The position numbers were made by a program, and so were the translations under genes. A DNA stretch of 38,576 nt from Bacteroidota bacterium (GTDB lineage Bacteria; Bacteroidota; Bacteroidia; 2-12-FULL-35-15), in NCBI GenBank assembly GCA_947466965.1, contig CANIFU010000025.1:1-38576 (forward strand), read 5' to 3'. This document shows positions 7,345 to 15,121 of this stretch, in pieces; within the stretch, counting starts at the first letter, position 1; the number at the start of each line of letters is the position of its first letter. The notes below the pieces were generated by a model, which saw only the letters and a list, made by a program, of their open reading frames with translations, was not told where the DNA came from and searched no databases.

Positions 7345-7536
7345 GTTCTCCCGAGCGAATTGTATATCAATGTTGAAAATCGGGATGTATTTTACAACAA
7401 ACCGAATCACATTGAATCTCAAACGCTAATCGAAATAAAAAATGAAGCAGGGAAGGTGATTTCGGGTAATATCTATACGAGAATGGACATGCTATTTTTT
7501 TTGCTTCAAAATAATTTACATAAAAAGCTATTATAA
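7345..7536 (+). pseudogene. possible gene remnant: 63-codon open stretch with no good start
   Basis: Between the hemerythrin promoter and the next gene, one plus-strand frame stays open from just after a TGA (7342-7344) to TAA (7534-7536) and reads like protein: VLPSELYINVENRD, then TLIEIKNEAGKV and IYTRMDMLFFLLQNNLHKK. There is no ATG near its start; TTG at 7360 is the only usable initiator. I do not recognise a family. It may be the 3' end of a decayed gene or a chance open frame. The rest of 7272-7560 shows nothing else I can support. Confidence 0.25.
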
Positions 7537-7560
7537 GTTTTCTACAAAAGATACAATTTA

Positions 7561-7568
7561 TAAATTTG
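7561..7568 (+). promoter_or_regulatory. -7 box TAAATTTG directly before the 7573 start
   Basis: TAAATTTG is a full match to TAnnTTTG and ends 4 bases before the ATG at 7573, so transcription would start at or next to the start codon. I see no convincing -33 TTG at the usual distance. The placement suggests a leaderless or nearly leaderless mRNA, as also seen at 33955. Confidence 0.45.
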
Positions 7569-7572
7569 CCTC

Positions 7573-7923
7573 ATGCAAAAAAACCGTCATTACCAGAATC
7601 TGCACATTCCACTTTGGTTGCTAAAGGATACCTGTTGGATGCTTCAATGGAAGACATTAGGAATAATAATGATCGTTCCCACATTATTAGTCGCTATCGT
7701 TATTTCATATAAATCGTGGAAAGAAAAGGACGATGAATTCTGGATCAATCTCGCTATTTGTTTTTGGATTTCAGCAAACTCCTATTGGATGATCTGCGAA
7801 TTTATAGACCACGAAGAAGTAAAGAATTATGCTGGAATAGCTTTTATTGCAGGAATGCTCTGTGTCGCCTATTTCTATTATAAAAGACTTGTCGTTAATA
7901 AACGGAACAATGAAATTTTTTAA
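7573..7923 (+). CDS. small three-helix membrane protein of unknown function
   Basis: A 116-residue protein with three predicted membrane helices: about 25-46 (LGIIMIVPTLLVAIVISYKS), 56-76 (FWINLAICFWISANSYWMIC) and 84-104 (YAGIAFIAGMLCVAYFYYK). The N terminus (MQKNRHYQNLHIPLWLLKDTCW) is polar/aromatic and the C terminus is basic. The pattern of Trp and Cys residues at helix ends recalls uncharacterised membrane proteins I have seen in Bacteroidota, but I cannot name a domain. It stands alone on the plus strand between the hemerythrin gene and ribH, both on the minus strand. A -7 box ends 4 bases before its ATG. Confidence 0.75.
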   Translation: MQKNRHYQNLHIPLWLLKDTCWMLQWKTLGIIMIVPTLLVAIVISYKSWKEKDDEFWINLAICFWISANSYWMICEFIDHEEVKNYAGIAFIAGMLCVAYFYYKRLVVNKRNNEIF

Positions 7924-7999
7924 GTTGATGCTTTGGGAAAGCCCAATACAGCTAACAACAAAATTATTCTAAAATGTCGCGAATAGAGGGAATTTGATT

Positions 8000-8488
8000 T
8001 TATAAACGAGATTTTAAAGCAATCATTTTCAACACAGTAACCGCAGCCTCATCACCTTTATTACCATGCTTTCCTCCTGCTCTGTCTTCAGCCTGCTGAA
8101 GTGTATTTGGCGTTAGAACACCAAATATAACGGGCTTGTTGTATTTCAAACTAACATTTGTAACACCATGTGCCACGGCATTGCAAATAAAATCAAAATG
8201 GCGCGTTTCTCCTTGAATTACACAACCTAAAGTAATTACAGCATCAATACTGTTATCATCACATAAAAATTGTGCGCCCATGGTTAATTCAAAACTGCCT
8301 GGAACATAGTGTAAAACGATATCTTTTTCCAATACCCCGTTTTCAAGCAAGGTATTTATTGCACCATCGCGAAGTGCTCCTGTTATGGCGATATTCCATT
8401 CTGCAACTACAATTCCAATGCGCATTCCTTTTCCATTAGGAACAGAACTTCCTTCAGGCTGTGATAAATTTTTATTGACTGATGACAT
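8000..8488 (-). CDS. ribH: 6,7-dimethyl-8-ribityllumazine synthase
   Basis: Penultimate enzyme of riboflavin synthesis, condensing 5-amino-6-ribitylaminouracil with 3,4-dihydroxy-2-butanone 4-phosphate. The 162-residue chain has the family's landmarks: RIGIVVAEWN at the substrate site, VPGSFELTMGAQFL, and TLGCVIQGETRHFDF with the catalytic His97, followed by NAVAHGV and PVIFGVLTPNT. Length is normal, with a short polar N-terminal extension of about 20 residues. It lies downstream of the TPR gene on the same strand, but a hairpin terminator (8551-8593) lies between them, so it probably has its own promoter. An Fnr-like dyad at 8539-8550 lies 51-62 bases before its ATG. Confidence 0.97.
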   Translation of the reverse strand: MSSVNKNLSQPEGSSVPNGKGMRIGIVVAEWNIAITGALRDGAINTLLENGVLEKDIVLHYVPGSFELTMGAQFLCDDNSIDAVITLGCVIQGETRHFDFICNAVAHGVTNVSLKYNKPVIFGVLTPNTLQQAEDRAGGKHGNKGDEAAVTVLKMIALKSRL

Positions 8489-8538
8489 TTATTCCTTAAA
8501 ATTTAAATGTTTATGTTTAAAATCTAATGATATGAATT

Positions 8539-8550
8539 TGATAGATATCA
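8539..8550. promoter_or_regulatory. isolated Fnr-like dyad TGATAGATATCA
   Basis: TTGAT-AGAT-ATCA with a C in place of the last A: close to the textbook Fnr consensus TTGAT-N4-ATCAA. It lies between the TPR-gene terminator and the ribH start. Unlike the three tandem promoters, it has no partner 22 bases away and no CAAA box 36.5 bases downstream, so it may be a chance occurrence. Confidence 0.25.
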
Positions 8551-8593
8551 CTGAAAAAATAAAAGGTGACTCTTTTACAAAAATCACCTTTTT
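8551..8593 (-). terminator. intrinsic terminator of the TPR gene
   Basis: AAAAGGTGA (8561-8569) pairs with TCACCTTTT (8584-8592) across a 14-base loop. On the minus strand the stem is followed by TTTTATTTTTTC, a good U-tract. It lies just after the stop of the gene at 8613-9299. Confidence 0.7.
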
Positions 8594-8612
8594 AAATGCT
8601 ACATATTTAATG

Positions 8613-9299
8613 TTATAAATTTCCTAAAACTTTAGCGCGTGCAATAAATTTATCCATTTCTCTACCTTCTGTTGTTTCAGCATATTCATTTCTGATGCGC
8701 TCATATATTTTGATTGCATCGGCATAATTTTGTTTTTCTTCATAAGCCAAACCTGCTTTTTTCAAACAGATAGGTGAATCAAAAAGATTGTTATTTTGCT
8801 CTGCTGCTTTCAGGTAAAAAGTGATCGCATCATCTACTTTACCTAATTCCATATTAGCATCACCAATAGCAGCTGTAGCTAGAGGAGCAACAATTTGGTC
8901 TTTTCCATTAAATGACTCCAAGTGAGAAATCGCTTCTTCAAACTGACCTTTTTTCAAATAGCATATACCTAAGTAGTATTCAGCTAGATTGCCAGATGGC
9001 GTAATTCCGTAATCTTCAACAATCTGAATAAATCCTACTGAACCATTTTTATCGCCATTCATTGCATAGTCGATAGAATCTTTTCCGAAATAATCCTCAG
9101 CAACAAACATTTCTGCTCTTGCTTTGGTTTCTTCTCCTGCAACATACCAATATTTGTAGGCTAAATAACCACCTACTATTAGTACAATAGCCCCCAGAAT
9201 AATCCCAAGGCTCTTTTTATTTTGCTCAATATATAATTCAGTTTTACTAAACGCTTGTTCAACGTCTACAATCGGTTCATCATTCATTTCTTTTGCCAT
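8613..9299 (-). CDS. membrane-anchored tetratricopeptide repeat protein
   Basis: A 228-residue protein with a cytoplasmic N terminus, one membrane helix (about 33-52, SLGIILGAIVLIVGGYLAYK) and a C-terminal region of TPR-type helical pairs, for example LAEYYLGICYLKKGQFEEAI, then ATAAIGDANMELGKVDDAITFY and KKAGLAYEEKQNYADAIKIY. The layout of a short N tail, one helix and a TPR domain resembles YfgM-like and related anchored TPR proteins that act as envelope scaffolds, but its partner is unknown. It is divergent from recF across about 190 bases and has a -7 box at 9328-9335. Confidence 0.88.
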   Translation of the reverse strand: MAKEMNDEPIVDVEQAFSKTELYIEQNKKSLGIILGAIVLIVGGYLAYKYWYVAGEETKARAEMFVAEDYFGKDSIDYAMNGDKNGSVGFIQIVEDYGITPSGNLAEYYLGICYLKKGQFEEAISHLESFNGKDQIVAPLATAAIGDANMELGKVDDAITFYLKAAEQNNNLFDSPICLKKAGLAYEEKQNYADAIKIYERIRNEYAETTEGREMDKFIARAKVLGNL

Positions 9300-9327
9300 A
9301 ATTCTTTTTGATCTTGTTAATGGATTG

Positions 9328-9335
9328 CAAAAATA
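9328..9335 (-). promoter_or_regulatory. -7 box of the TPR gene
   Basis: Plus-strand CAAAAATA is TATTTTTG on the coding strand, a full TAnnTTTG match, 28 bases before the ATG at 9299. The box is part of an imperfect inverted repeat in which TTGCAAAAA at about 9326 faces TTTTTTGCAA ending at 9349. Confidence 0.45.
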
Positions 9336-9487
9336 AGTTTTTTTTGCAATATCTATAATTAATTCTGAACAATCTGAATTTTCCTCTGTTTTTTAGTTAA
9401 TTTTACCATCGAGGCCTATTTCCTGCTAGCTATTGCTAAAAAGGGCTTCCGTGCTTAATAAGAAGTCAATTACTCAGTGAAAATCTA

Positions 9488-10603
9488 ATGTTTTTAAAGA
9501 AATTATCGGTCTTAAATTTTAAAAATTACCCGGAGGCAGAACTACGCTTCAGCAAACAGATCAACTGCTTAACGGGTAATAATGGAGAGGGAAAGACCAA
9601 TATATTGGATGCCATTCACTATTTATCCTTCTGCAAAAGCTTTTTTAATCCGATCGACTCTCAGAATATCCTCCACGAATCCGCTTTTTTCCTTATTCAG
9701 GGAACTTTTGAGGTGGCCGACCAGGAAGAGGAGATATACTGCGGACTTAAGCGCAACCAAAAAAAACAATTCAAAAGGAATAAAAAAGAATATACCCGTT
9801 TGGCCGACCATATTGGCTTATATCCATTAGTAATGATCTCTCCGGCCGATTCTGAACTGATCACCGAAGGAAGTGAAAGCCGCCGACGTTTTATAGACAG
9901 TGTAATTGCTCAATTTGATCGCGAATACCTCGAAAATCTTATTTCTTACAACAAGGTCCTTTCACAACGAAATGCTTTATTAAAACAATTCGGGGACAGC
10001 AGGAAATTTGATAAAGATTCCCTTGAAATATGGGATATGCAGCTGATCGCCTATGGTGAAAAAGCACACCGTTGCCGCCAAAATTTTGTGAATGATTTTG
10101 TTCCCATTTTCCAATCTTATTACGAGTTGATCTCCGGAGGCCGTGAAAAGGTGAATGTTTTGTACGCTTCTCACTTAAATGATGCCACTTTCGCAGATGT
10201 TCTTGAAAAAGCACTCAATCGGGATCGCATGGTAGAATATTCAACAGTAGGCATACACAAAGATGATCTCGAGTTTACAATAAATGACTACCCTATTAAA
10301 AAGTATGCTTCACAAGGACAGCAAAAGTCCTTTCTGATTGCCCTTAAACTCGCACAATTCGATTTCATAAAAAACATTAAAAAGAACACTCCCATTTTAT
10401 TACTGGATGATATCTATGACAAACTGGACGATTTGAGAGTGAAACAACTAATGGAACTCGTTAGTAGCGATAAATTCGGTCAACTTTTTATTACAGATAC
10501 GCATCCCAGCAGGTTATCTGATCTTTTTAAATCTGGAGATGTTGATTATAAAGTTTTTAAAATTTCGAATGGAACAGTTAATTTAGCTGAAGTAGAAAAC
10601 TAA
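9488..10603 (+). CDS. recF: DNA replication/repair protein RecF
   Basis: A 371-residue SMC-like ATPase that binds ssDNA-dsDNA junctions and helps load RecA at gaps through RecFOR. Visible are the N-terminal LSVLNFKNYPEAEL strand, Walker A GNNGEGKTN (30-38), the RecF-typical LSFCKSFF region, GESRRRFID-like motif EGSESRRRFIDSV, the ABC signature ASQGQQKSFLIALKLAQ, and Walker B with D-loop ILLLDDIYDKLDDLR. Length is normal. It is followed after 28 bases by the DUF721 gene, a pairing common in Bacteroidota, and is divergent from the TPR gene. Confidence 0.97.
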   Translation: MFLKKLSVLNFKNYPEAELRFSKQINCLTGNNGEGKTNILDAIHYLSFCKSFFNPIDSQNILHESAFFLIQGTFEVADQEEEIYCGLKRNQKKQFKRNKKEYTRLADHIGLYPLVMISPADSELITEGSESRRRFIDSVIAQFDREYLENLISYNKVLSQRNALLKQFGDSRKFDKDSLEIWDMQLIAYGEKAHRCRQNFVNDFVPIFQSYYELISGGREKVNVLYASHLNDATFADVLEKALNRDRMVEYSTVGIHKDDLEFTINDYPIKKYASQGQQKSFLIALKLAQFDFIKNIKKNTPILLLDDIYDKLDDLRVKQLMELVSSDKFGQLFITDTHPSRLSDLFKSGDVDYKVFKISNGTVNLAEVEN

Positions 10604-10631
10604 AAAATAACAAACGATAAGGCATAAAAAA

Positions 10632-10922
10632 TTGAGAAAACACAACGAACATAGCCTTAAAGAGGTAATTGATCAGTTATTGAAAGCCTATAAGCTAGAT
10701 GATAAACTGGCGGAAAGACGCCTTATTGCTTCCTGGGAAAGCGTAATGGGTGCTATGATCGCAAAACATACAACAGATCTGTACATTAAACACAAACAAC
10801 TTTTTGTAAGCCTTGATTCTGCAGCCCTAAGAAACGAATTATCTTTGGCCAAAACAAAAATCGTTAAAATGCTGAATGATGAAGTTGGATTAGAAGTAAT
10901 CAATGATGTTATTTTAAAATAA
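10632..10922 (+). CDS. DUF721 / DciA-like protein
   Basis: A 96-residue basic protein with the DUF721 pattern: an N-terminal helix (LKEVIDQLLKAYKLDDKL), then WESVMGAMIAKHT and a strand pair (LYIKHKQLFVSLDSAALRNEL) before the C-terminal helix. DUF721 includes DciA, the replicative-helicase loader/operator of many bacteria, and the domain is typically found next to recF or dnaA-linked genes, as here. The only in-frame initiator at the right place is TTG at 10632, because an in-frame TAA lies at 10608 and there is no ATG before the conserved region. DciA function in this organism is inferred from the family. Confidence 0.88.
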   Translation: MRKHNEHSLKEVIDQLLKAYKLDDKLAERRLIASWESVMGAMIAKHTTDLYIKHKQLFVSLDSAALRNELSLAKTKIVKMLNDEVGLEVINDVILK

Positions 10923-10974
10923 AAAACTTTTACTAAAATAAAACTTGTATATAATAGCATTGAATACCTATAAA

Positions 10975-11009
10975 AAATGTTCAGTTTAAAATTCTCTACT
11001 GAAACATTT
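10975..11009. terminator. hairpin between DUF721 gene and M28 peptidase
   Basis: AAATGTTCAGT (10975-10985) pairs with ACTGAAACATTT (10998-11009), apart from one bulged base, around a 12-base loop. It lacks a clear T-run, so it may be a terminator of the recF operon or a leader structure for the peptidase gene starting 20 bases later. Confidence 0.35.
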
Positions 11010-11029
11010 AAATTATAAAAATTTAAATT

Positions 11030-12403
11030 ATGAAATCGAAATTACTGATCGCCAGTCTGTTTATTTTTACCACTGCTATCACCGCTCAAAATGATTCGGT
11101 TATGTTCAGAAAAATCTTTACTGAAGCTCTTACAAATGGTAAAAGCTATTCAAATCTCAATTATTTATGCAAAAAAATAGGTGGAAGATTAGCAGGATCA
11201 CCACAAGCTCAGCAAGCTGTTGAATGGACATTCAAAGCAATGAAAGAAGCTGGAGCTGATACGGTTTATCTTCAGGAATGCATGGTTCCTCATTGGATTA
11301 GAGGTGGAAAAGAATCGGCTAGAGTCATCTCTTCAGGTGGAAAAATAATTAAGGATGTTCCTATCTGTGCTTTGGGAAATTCAATTGCAACTCCAGTTCA
11401 AGGTATCACTGCACAAGTAATTGAAGTTTTCGGAATTGCTGAACTTGAAAAAATGGGAAAAGAAAAAATACAAGGTAAAATTGTGTTCTTCAATCAAGCA
11501 ATGGACCCTACTAATATTGAAACCTTCCGTTCATATGGAGGAGCAGTTTCGCAACGCTGGGGAGGCGCTTCAGAAGCTGTAAAATATGGTGCTGTAGCAA
11601 TAATTGTGCGTTCGGTTACTTTAACGCAGGATGATAATCCACATACTGGATCAATGGGTTACAAGGACAGCCTAAATAAAATTCCGGCTTGTGCAATCAG
11701 TTCAAATGGCGCAAACTGGCTAAGCGATTATTTGAAAACGGATAAAGATTTAAAATTCTATCTTAAAACAAATTGCAAATTTCTTCCTGAAGAAAAATCA
11801 TATAATGTTGTTGGCGAACTTTATGGATCAGATAAAAATGAAGGAATTATTACTGTTGGAGGACATTTGGATTCGTGGGATACAGGCGAAGGAGCGCATG
11901 ATGACGGAGCTGGAATTGTTCAAAGCATTGAAATAATACGAATCTTTAAAAACATAGGAATTAAACCCAAACACACTATCCGTGCAGTTGCATTTATGAA
12001 TGAAGAGAATGGATTGAGGGGTGGAAAAAAATATGCCGAATTAGCCAAATTAAAAAATGAAAAACATACCGCTGCAATTGAATCAGACGCTGGTGGTTTT
12101 TCTCCACGTGGTTTTAGTAGTGAAATGGAGCTAATTCAAAAGTCGAAATTGAAAAGCTGGGCACCATTATTTTTACCTTATGGAGTTTATGATTTCGATA
12201 ATGATGGCGGTGGTGCCGATATTGGTCCATTGAGGGAAGCACTCGGTACTCCAATACTTGAATTAATGCCTGACTCACAACGTTATTTTGATTATCACCA
12301 TACTGCAATTGATACATTTGAAACTGTAAATAAAAGGGAATTAGAATTAGGAGGTGCTTCAATGGCAGCGCTCATTTGGATGATTAGTGAATACGGTTTA
12401 TAA
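11030..12403 (+). CDS. secreted M28-family zinc metallopeptidase (carboxypeptidase Q-like)
   Basis: A 457-residue exported exopeptidase with a signal peptide (about 1-19, cleavage near AITA/QND), an inserted PA-like region (about 100-235) and a C-terminal M28 catalytic domain. Dinuclear-zinc ligands and catalytic residues are visible: His279 and Asp281 in GGHLDSWD, Asp291/Asp292 in AHDDGAG, Glu325/Glu326 in MNEENGLRGG, Asp353 in IESDAGG and His423/His424 in YHHTAIDTFE. The overall form resembles mammalian plasma glutamate carboxypeptidase (CPQ) and its Bacteroidota relatives, which cleave dipeptides or peptide N termini in the periplasm. No type IX sorting domain is present at the C terminus, so it should stay periplasmic. 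It precedes a TlpA-like thioredoxin gene by 11 bases, which suggests co-transcription. Confidence 0.94.
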   Translation: MKSKLLIASLFIFTTAITAQNDSVMFRKIFTEALTNGKSYSNLNYLCKKIGGRLAGSPQAQQAVEWTFKAMKEAGADTVYLQECMVPHWIRGGKESARVISSGGKIIKDVPICALGNSIATPVQGITAQVIEVFGIAELEKMGKEKIQGKIVFFNQAMDPTNIETFRSYGGAVSQRWGGASEAVKYGAVAIIVRSVTLTQDDNPHTGSMGYKDSLNKIPACAISSNGANWLSDYLKTDKDLKFYLKTNCKFLPEEKSYNVVGELYGSDKNEGIITVGGHLDSWDTGEGAHDDGAGIVQSIEIIRIFKNIGIKPKHTIRAVAFMNEENGLRGGKKYAELAKLKNEKHTAAIESDAGGFSPRGFSSEMELIQKSKLKSWAPLFLPYGVYDFDNDGGGADIGPLREALGTPILELMPDSQRYFDYHHTAIDTFETVNKRELELGGASMAALIWMISEYGL

Positions 12404-12414
12404 TAAAAATTCGA

Positions 12415-12900
12415 ATGTCCTTAAAAAAATTAGCCGGAATTATTTTATTAGTGCTGCTGCTTTTTGCGGCAATATGGTTTTATAAAACTTATAAAACCCT
12501 ACCGACTTTTCCCGCTTATGAAAATCCGTTAATAAATGATAACGGACAAACTGTTAACGTATCTGATTTAAAAGACCGCTATGTGTTGATTAGTTATTTC
12601 CAAACTTGGTGTGGCGACTGTATAAAAGAACTTCCAAGTATTGATAAATTGCAAAATGAAGTTGGTAATAAAAAACTAATAGTGCTGATGGTGAGCGATG
12701 AAAAAAAAGATAAAATTGATCGTTTCAAGGAAAAATATTGTAACACATTAAATTATTATCAATCTCTAAAATCATTGCACGATATGAATATACGTGTTTT
12801 TCCAACCACCTACCTTCTTGATAAAAAAGGAGCTGTGATCATGGGAAAATTGGAAGGTTACGATTGGAGTAACGAACAGGTCATCCAACTTATCAAATAA
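12415..12900 (+). CDS. membrane-anchored TlpA/ResA-like thiol-disulfide oxidoreductase
   Basis: A 161-residue protein with an N-terminal signal anchor (about 5-23, LAGIILLVLLLFAAIWFY) and a periplasmic thioredoxin fold. The active site is WCGDC (Cys66, Cys69), as in many Bacteroidota TlpA-like proteins, and VFPTTYLLDKKG carries the conserved cis-proline and the strand after it. It probably reduces disulfides in exported proteins or apocytochromes. Its start lies 11 bases after the M28 peptidase stop, and its stop is 24 bases before the flavoprotein start. Confidence 0.92.
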   Translation: MSLKKLAGIILLVLLLFAAIWFYKTYKTLPTFPAYENPLINDNGQTVNVSDLKDRYVLISYFQTWCGDCIKELPSIDKLQNEVGNKKLIVLMVSDEKKDKIDRFKEKYCNTLNYYQSLKSLHDMNIRVFPTTYLLDKKGAVIMGKLEGYDWSNEQVIQLIK

Positions 12901-12924
12901 ACAGAATACGACAAGACGATATTC

Positions 12925-14145
12925 ATGAACAAGAAAAATGTAATTGTAATTGGTGGAGGAGCAGCCGGTTTTTTTGCCGCTATCAATTGCGCACAATCAC
13001 CTGACATAACGGTTACCATTCTGGAAAAAAGCTCTAAGCTACTTTCAAAAGTGAGGGTTTCGGGAGGTGGGCGCTGCAATGTTACGCATGCTTGTTTTGA
13101 CAATGCAATTCTTATTAAAAACTATCCTCGAGGAGAAAAAGAATTAAGAGGTGTTTTCAGCAGATTTACTACATCCGATACGATAGAATGGTTTAAACAA
13201 AGAGAAGTAGAATTAAAAACCGAAAACGACGGACGAATATTCCCAATAACAGATAGCTCTGATACTATAATTAATTGCCTCTTAAAAGAGGCAGAAAAAA
13301 AGAATGTTAAAATAAAATTGAATGTTTCTATTGAAGAAATCATAAAAAATGATAAAGGCTCGTTCACACTTAAAGCAGCTGGTGGTGGAACATTCGTTTG
13401 TGATAAATTAATAATTGCAACAGGGGGAAATGCAAAGTCGGAAGCATACAACTGGCTAATTAAATTAGGACATAGTATTTCAAAACCTACTCCTTCCCTA
13501 TTCACTTTCAATATACCCGGAAGTAACATTACGCAATTAATGGGAGTTGCAGTTCCTCTTACGAAAGTAAGAGTAACAGGAACAAAATTAGAAACAGAAG
13601 GTCCATTAATGATAACACATTGGGGTATGAGTGGACCAGTTATTTTAAAGGCATCTGCGTGGGGTGCCAGAATATTGAGTGATCTAAATTACCGTTTTAC
13701 CGCGCTAATTAGTTGGCTTCCGATGTATACAGAAGAAAAAATAAAAATCGAGTTTAATAATCAAAGAGAAGAAAATTCCTCTAAAATAATTCTTAGTAAT
13801 TGTCCGTTTGAATTACCTAAAAGATTATGGGAATACCTGGTGCAAAAAGCAAACATTTCAGAAACACTTCGTTGGGCAGATCTACCCAAAAAAAACGCGA
13901 ATTTATTATCACACTTTTTAATAAATGACGAATATAAAGTGGATGGAAAAACTACTTTTAAAGAAGAATTTGTAACATGTGGCGGTATAAGTTTGAAAGA
14001 AATTGATTTAGCAACAATGCAAAGCAAAATAGTGCCCGATCTATACTTTTCGGGAGAAATTATAGATGTAGATGGAATTACAGGAGGTTTTAATTTTCAA
14101 AATGCTTGGAGCACAGCCTGGATTGCGGCAAATAATATAATTTAA
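12925..14145 (+). CDS. HI0933/BaiN-type FAD-dependent oxidoreductase
   Basis: A 406-residue flavoprotein of the HI0933-like family (PF03486). The N-terminal dinucleotide-binding motif is VIGGGAAGFFAA (about 8-19), followed by the family hallmark SGGGRCNVTH. The C-terminal FAD-contacting segment is TCGGISLKEID, then DLYFSGEIIDVDGITGGFNFQ. The family is widespread, is often annotated as NAD(P)/FAD-dependent oxidoreductase or aminoacetone oxidase, and includes BaiN of bile-acid metabolism; the substrate here is unknown. It is the last gene of a run beginning with the M28 peptidase and is followed by the MarR control region. Confidence 0.93.
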   Translation: MNKKNVIVIGGGAAGFFAAINCAQSPDITVTILEKSSKLLSKVRVSGGGRCNVTHACFDNAILIKNYPRGEKELRGVFSRFTTSDTIEWFKQREVELKTENDGRIFPITDSSDTIINCLLKEAEKKNVKIKLNVSIEEIIKNDKGSFTLKAAGGGTFVCDKLIIATGGNAKSEAYNWLIKLGHSISKPTPSLFTFNIPGSNITQLMGVAVPLTKVRVTGTKLETEGPLMITHWGMSGPVILKASAWGARILSDLNYRFTALISWLPMYTEEKIKIEFNNQREENSSKIILSNCPFELPKRLWEYLVQKANISETLRWADLPKKNANLLSHFLINDEYKVDGKTTFKEEFVTCGGISLKEIDLATMQSKIVPDLYFSGEIIDVDGITGGFNFQNAWSTAWIAANNII

Positions 14146-14161
14146 CATCTACTATAATTAA

Positions 14162-14194
14162 ATGTATATACATATAATGTATTAGTATTTACAT
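14162..14194. promoter_or_regulatory. two inverted repeats, candidate MarR operators
   Basis: ATGTATATACAT at 14162-14173 is a perfect 12-base palindrome. ATGTA at 14177-14181 and TACAT at 14190-14194 form a second dyad with the same half-site. Both lie just upstream of the -7 box (14207-14214) of the MarR gene, where an autorepressor would block RNA polymerase. Binding by this MarR protein is inferred. Confidence 0.5.
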
Positions 14195-14206
14195 ATAGAA
14201 TTTCAG

Positions 14207-14214
14207 TATATTTG
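14207..14214 (+). promoter_or_regulatory. -7 box of the MarR gene
   Basis: TATATTTG is a full TAnnTTTG match 15 bases before the ATG at 14230. It supports 14230 as start over the TTG at 14212, which overlaps the box itself. Confidence 0.55.
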
Positions 14215-14229
14215 TTTAGCACAAGAAAA

Positions 14230-14679
14230 ATGGAAATAAGCAAAGAAATAAAACAAACAAAATTTAAGAATGAGTATCAAAAGATGCTGATTAACATTTT
14301 GTTTACCAGCAGCTGGTTGAGTTCAAAGCACAATTGTAACTTAAAACCTTTCGGAATATCGTCCCAGCAATTTAATATTTTACGAATACTTAGAGGTCAA
14401 TATCCAAAACCTGTCACAGTTAATTTATTAATAGACCGGATGTTGGACAAAAACTCAAATGCGTCGCGTTTAGTTGAAAAGCTTCGTATTAAAAAGTTGG
14501 TTGATAGAGCAATTTGCCTAGAAGATAGAAGAGCCGTTAATGTAATTATTACTCAGAAAGGGCTCGACTTACTCCAAGTGCTTGATAAAAAAGATAGTAC
14601 TTTCTTAAATGAATTAAAAAATATTTCTGTAAAAGAAGCCACTAAAATTAATACACTTCTTGATAAACTTAGAGATTAA
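14230..14679 (+). CDS. MarR-family winged-helix transcriptional regulator
   Basis: A 149-residue dimeric DNA-binding protein. After an N-terminal dimerisation helix (KMLINILFTSSWLSSKHNCN) come the helix-turn-helix and wing: ISSQQFNILRILRG, then VTVNLLIDRMLDKNSNASRLVEKL and the wing DRRAVNVIITQKGLDLL. The D-x-R wing motif is that of MarR proteins. Ligand and targets are unknown. Two ATGTA/TACAT dyads upstream suggest self-regulation, and the downstream muconolactone-isomerase-like and pirin genes (131 and about 440 bases on, same strand) are candidate targets. In Bacteroidota, similar MarR genes are often next to YceI or pirin genes. Confidence 0.9.
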   Translation: MEISKEIKQTKFKNEYQKMLINILFTSSWLSSKHNCNLKPFGISSQQFNILRILRGQYPKPVTVNLLIDRMLDKNSNASRLVEKLRIKKLVDRAICLEDRRAVNVIITQKGLDLLQVLDKKDSTFLNELKNISVKEATKINTLLDKLRD

Positions 14680-14809
14680 AAATCATTATTATTTAAAATT
14701 ATTTATCTTAATTGAATCTAAAGGCAATTTAAGATCAACAAAAAAGTACTAAATTAAAACTAAGCCACAAAGAGCATGCAACATATTTTGTTGAACTAAA
14801 AAAATAACA

Positions 14810-15106
14810 ATGAATACATTCATGATCACACTTCAATTACCAAATGAATTAACGGAAGAATTTATTTCATTAATTCCAATGCAAAGAAAAATAATAAATG
14901 AATTATTAGATGTAGGGAAAGTAATTCAATATTCTCTTTCAATCGATAGATCTCAAGCATGGGTTACTATTGCTGCTGCTTCTGAACAAAAAGCCTTGGA
15001 TATTTTATCAACGTTTCCACTTATTCATTTTATGAAACCTGAAATATTCGAATTGGCATTTCACAATAGTGTTTCTAATGAATTACCTAAACTGATTATG
15101 AATTAA
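14810..15106 (+). CDS. muconolactone isomerase-like / YciI-like ferredoxin-fold protein
   Basis: A 98-residue alpha+beta protein: MNTFMITLQLPNELTEEFIS, then the KVIQYSLSIDRSQAWVTIAA strand pair, then helix ALDILSTFPLIHFM and a final strand. The pattern is that of small dimeric ferredoxin-like barrels related to muconolactone delta-isomerase (PF02426). There are no other genes of aromatic catabolism nearby, so a true muconolactone isomerase role is doubtful; these stand-alone forms are usually of unknown function. The pirin gene starts 15 bases after its stop, so the two are probably co-transcribed, perhaps under the MarR regulator upstream. Confidence 0.8.
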   Translation: MNTFMITLQLPNELTEEFISLIPMQRKIINELLDVGKVIQYSLSIDRSQAWVTIAAASEQKALDILSTFPLIHFMKPEIFELAFHNSVSNELPKLIMN

Positions 15107-15121
15107 TCAAACTAAAAAATA

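Noticed and set aside
12114-12362. Minus-strand frame opposite the M28 peptidase, and similar frames opposite recF, clpB and guaB
   Set aside because: All are antisense shadows of strongly conserved proteins with no independent signals.
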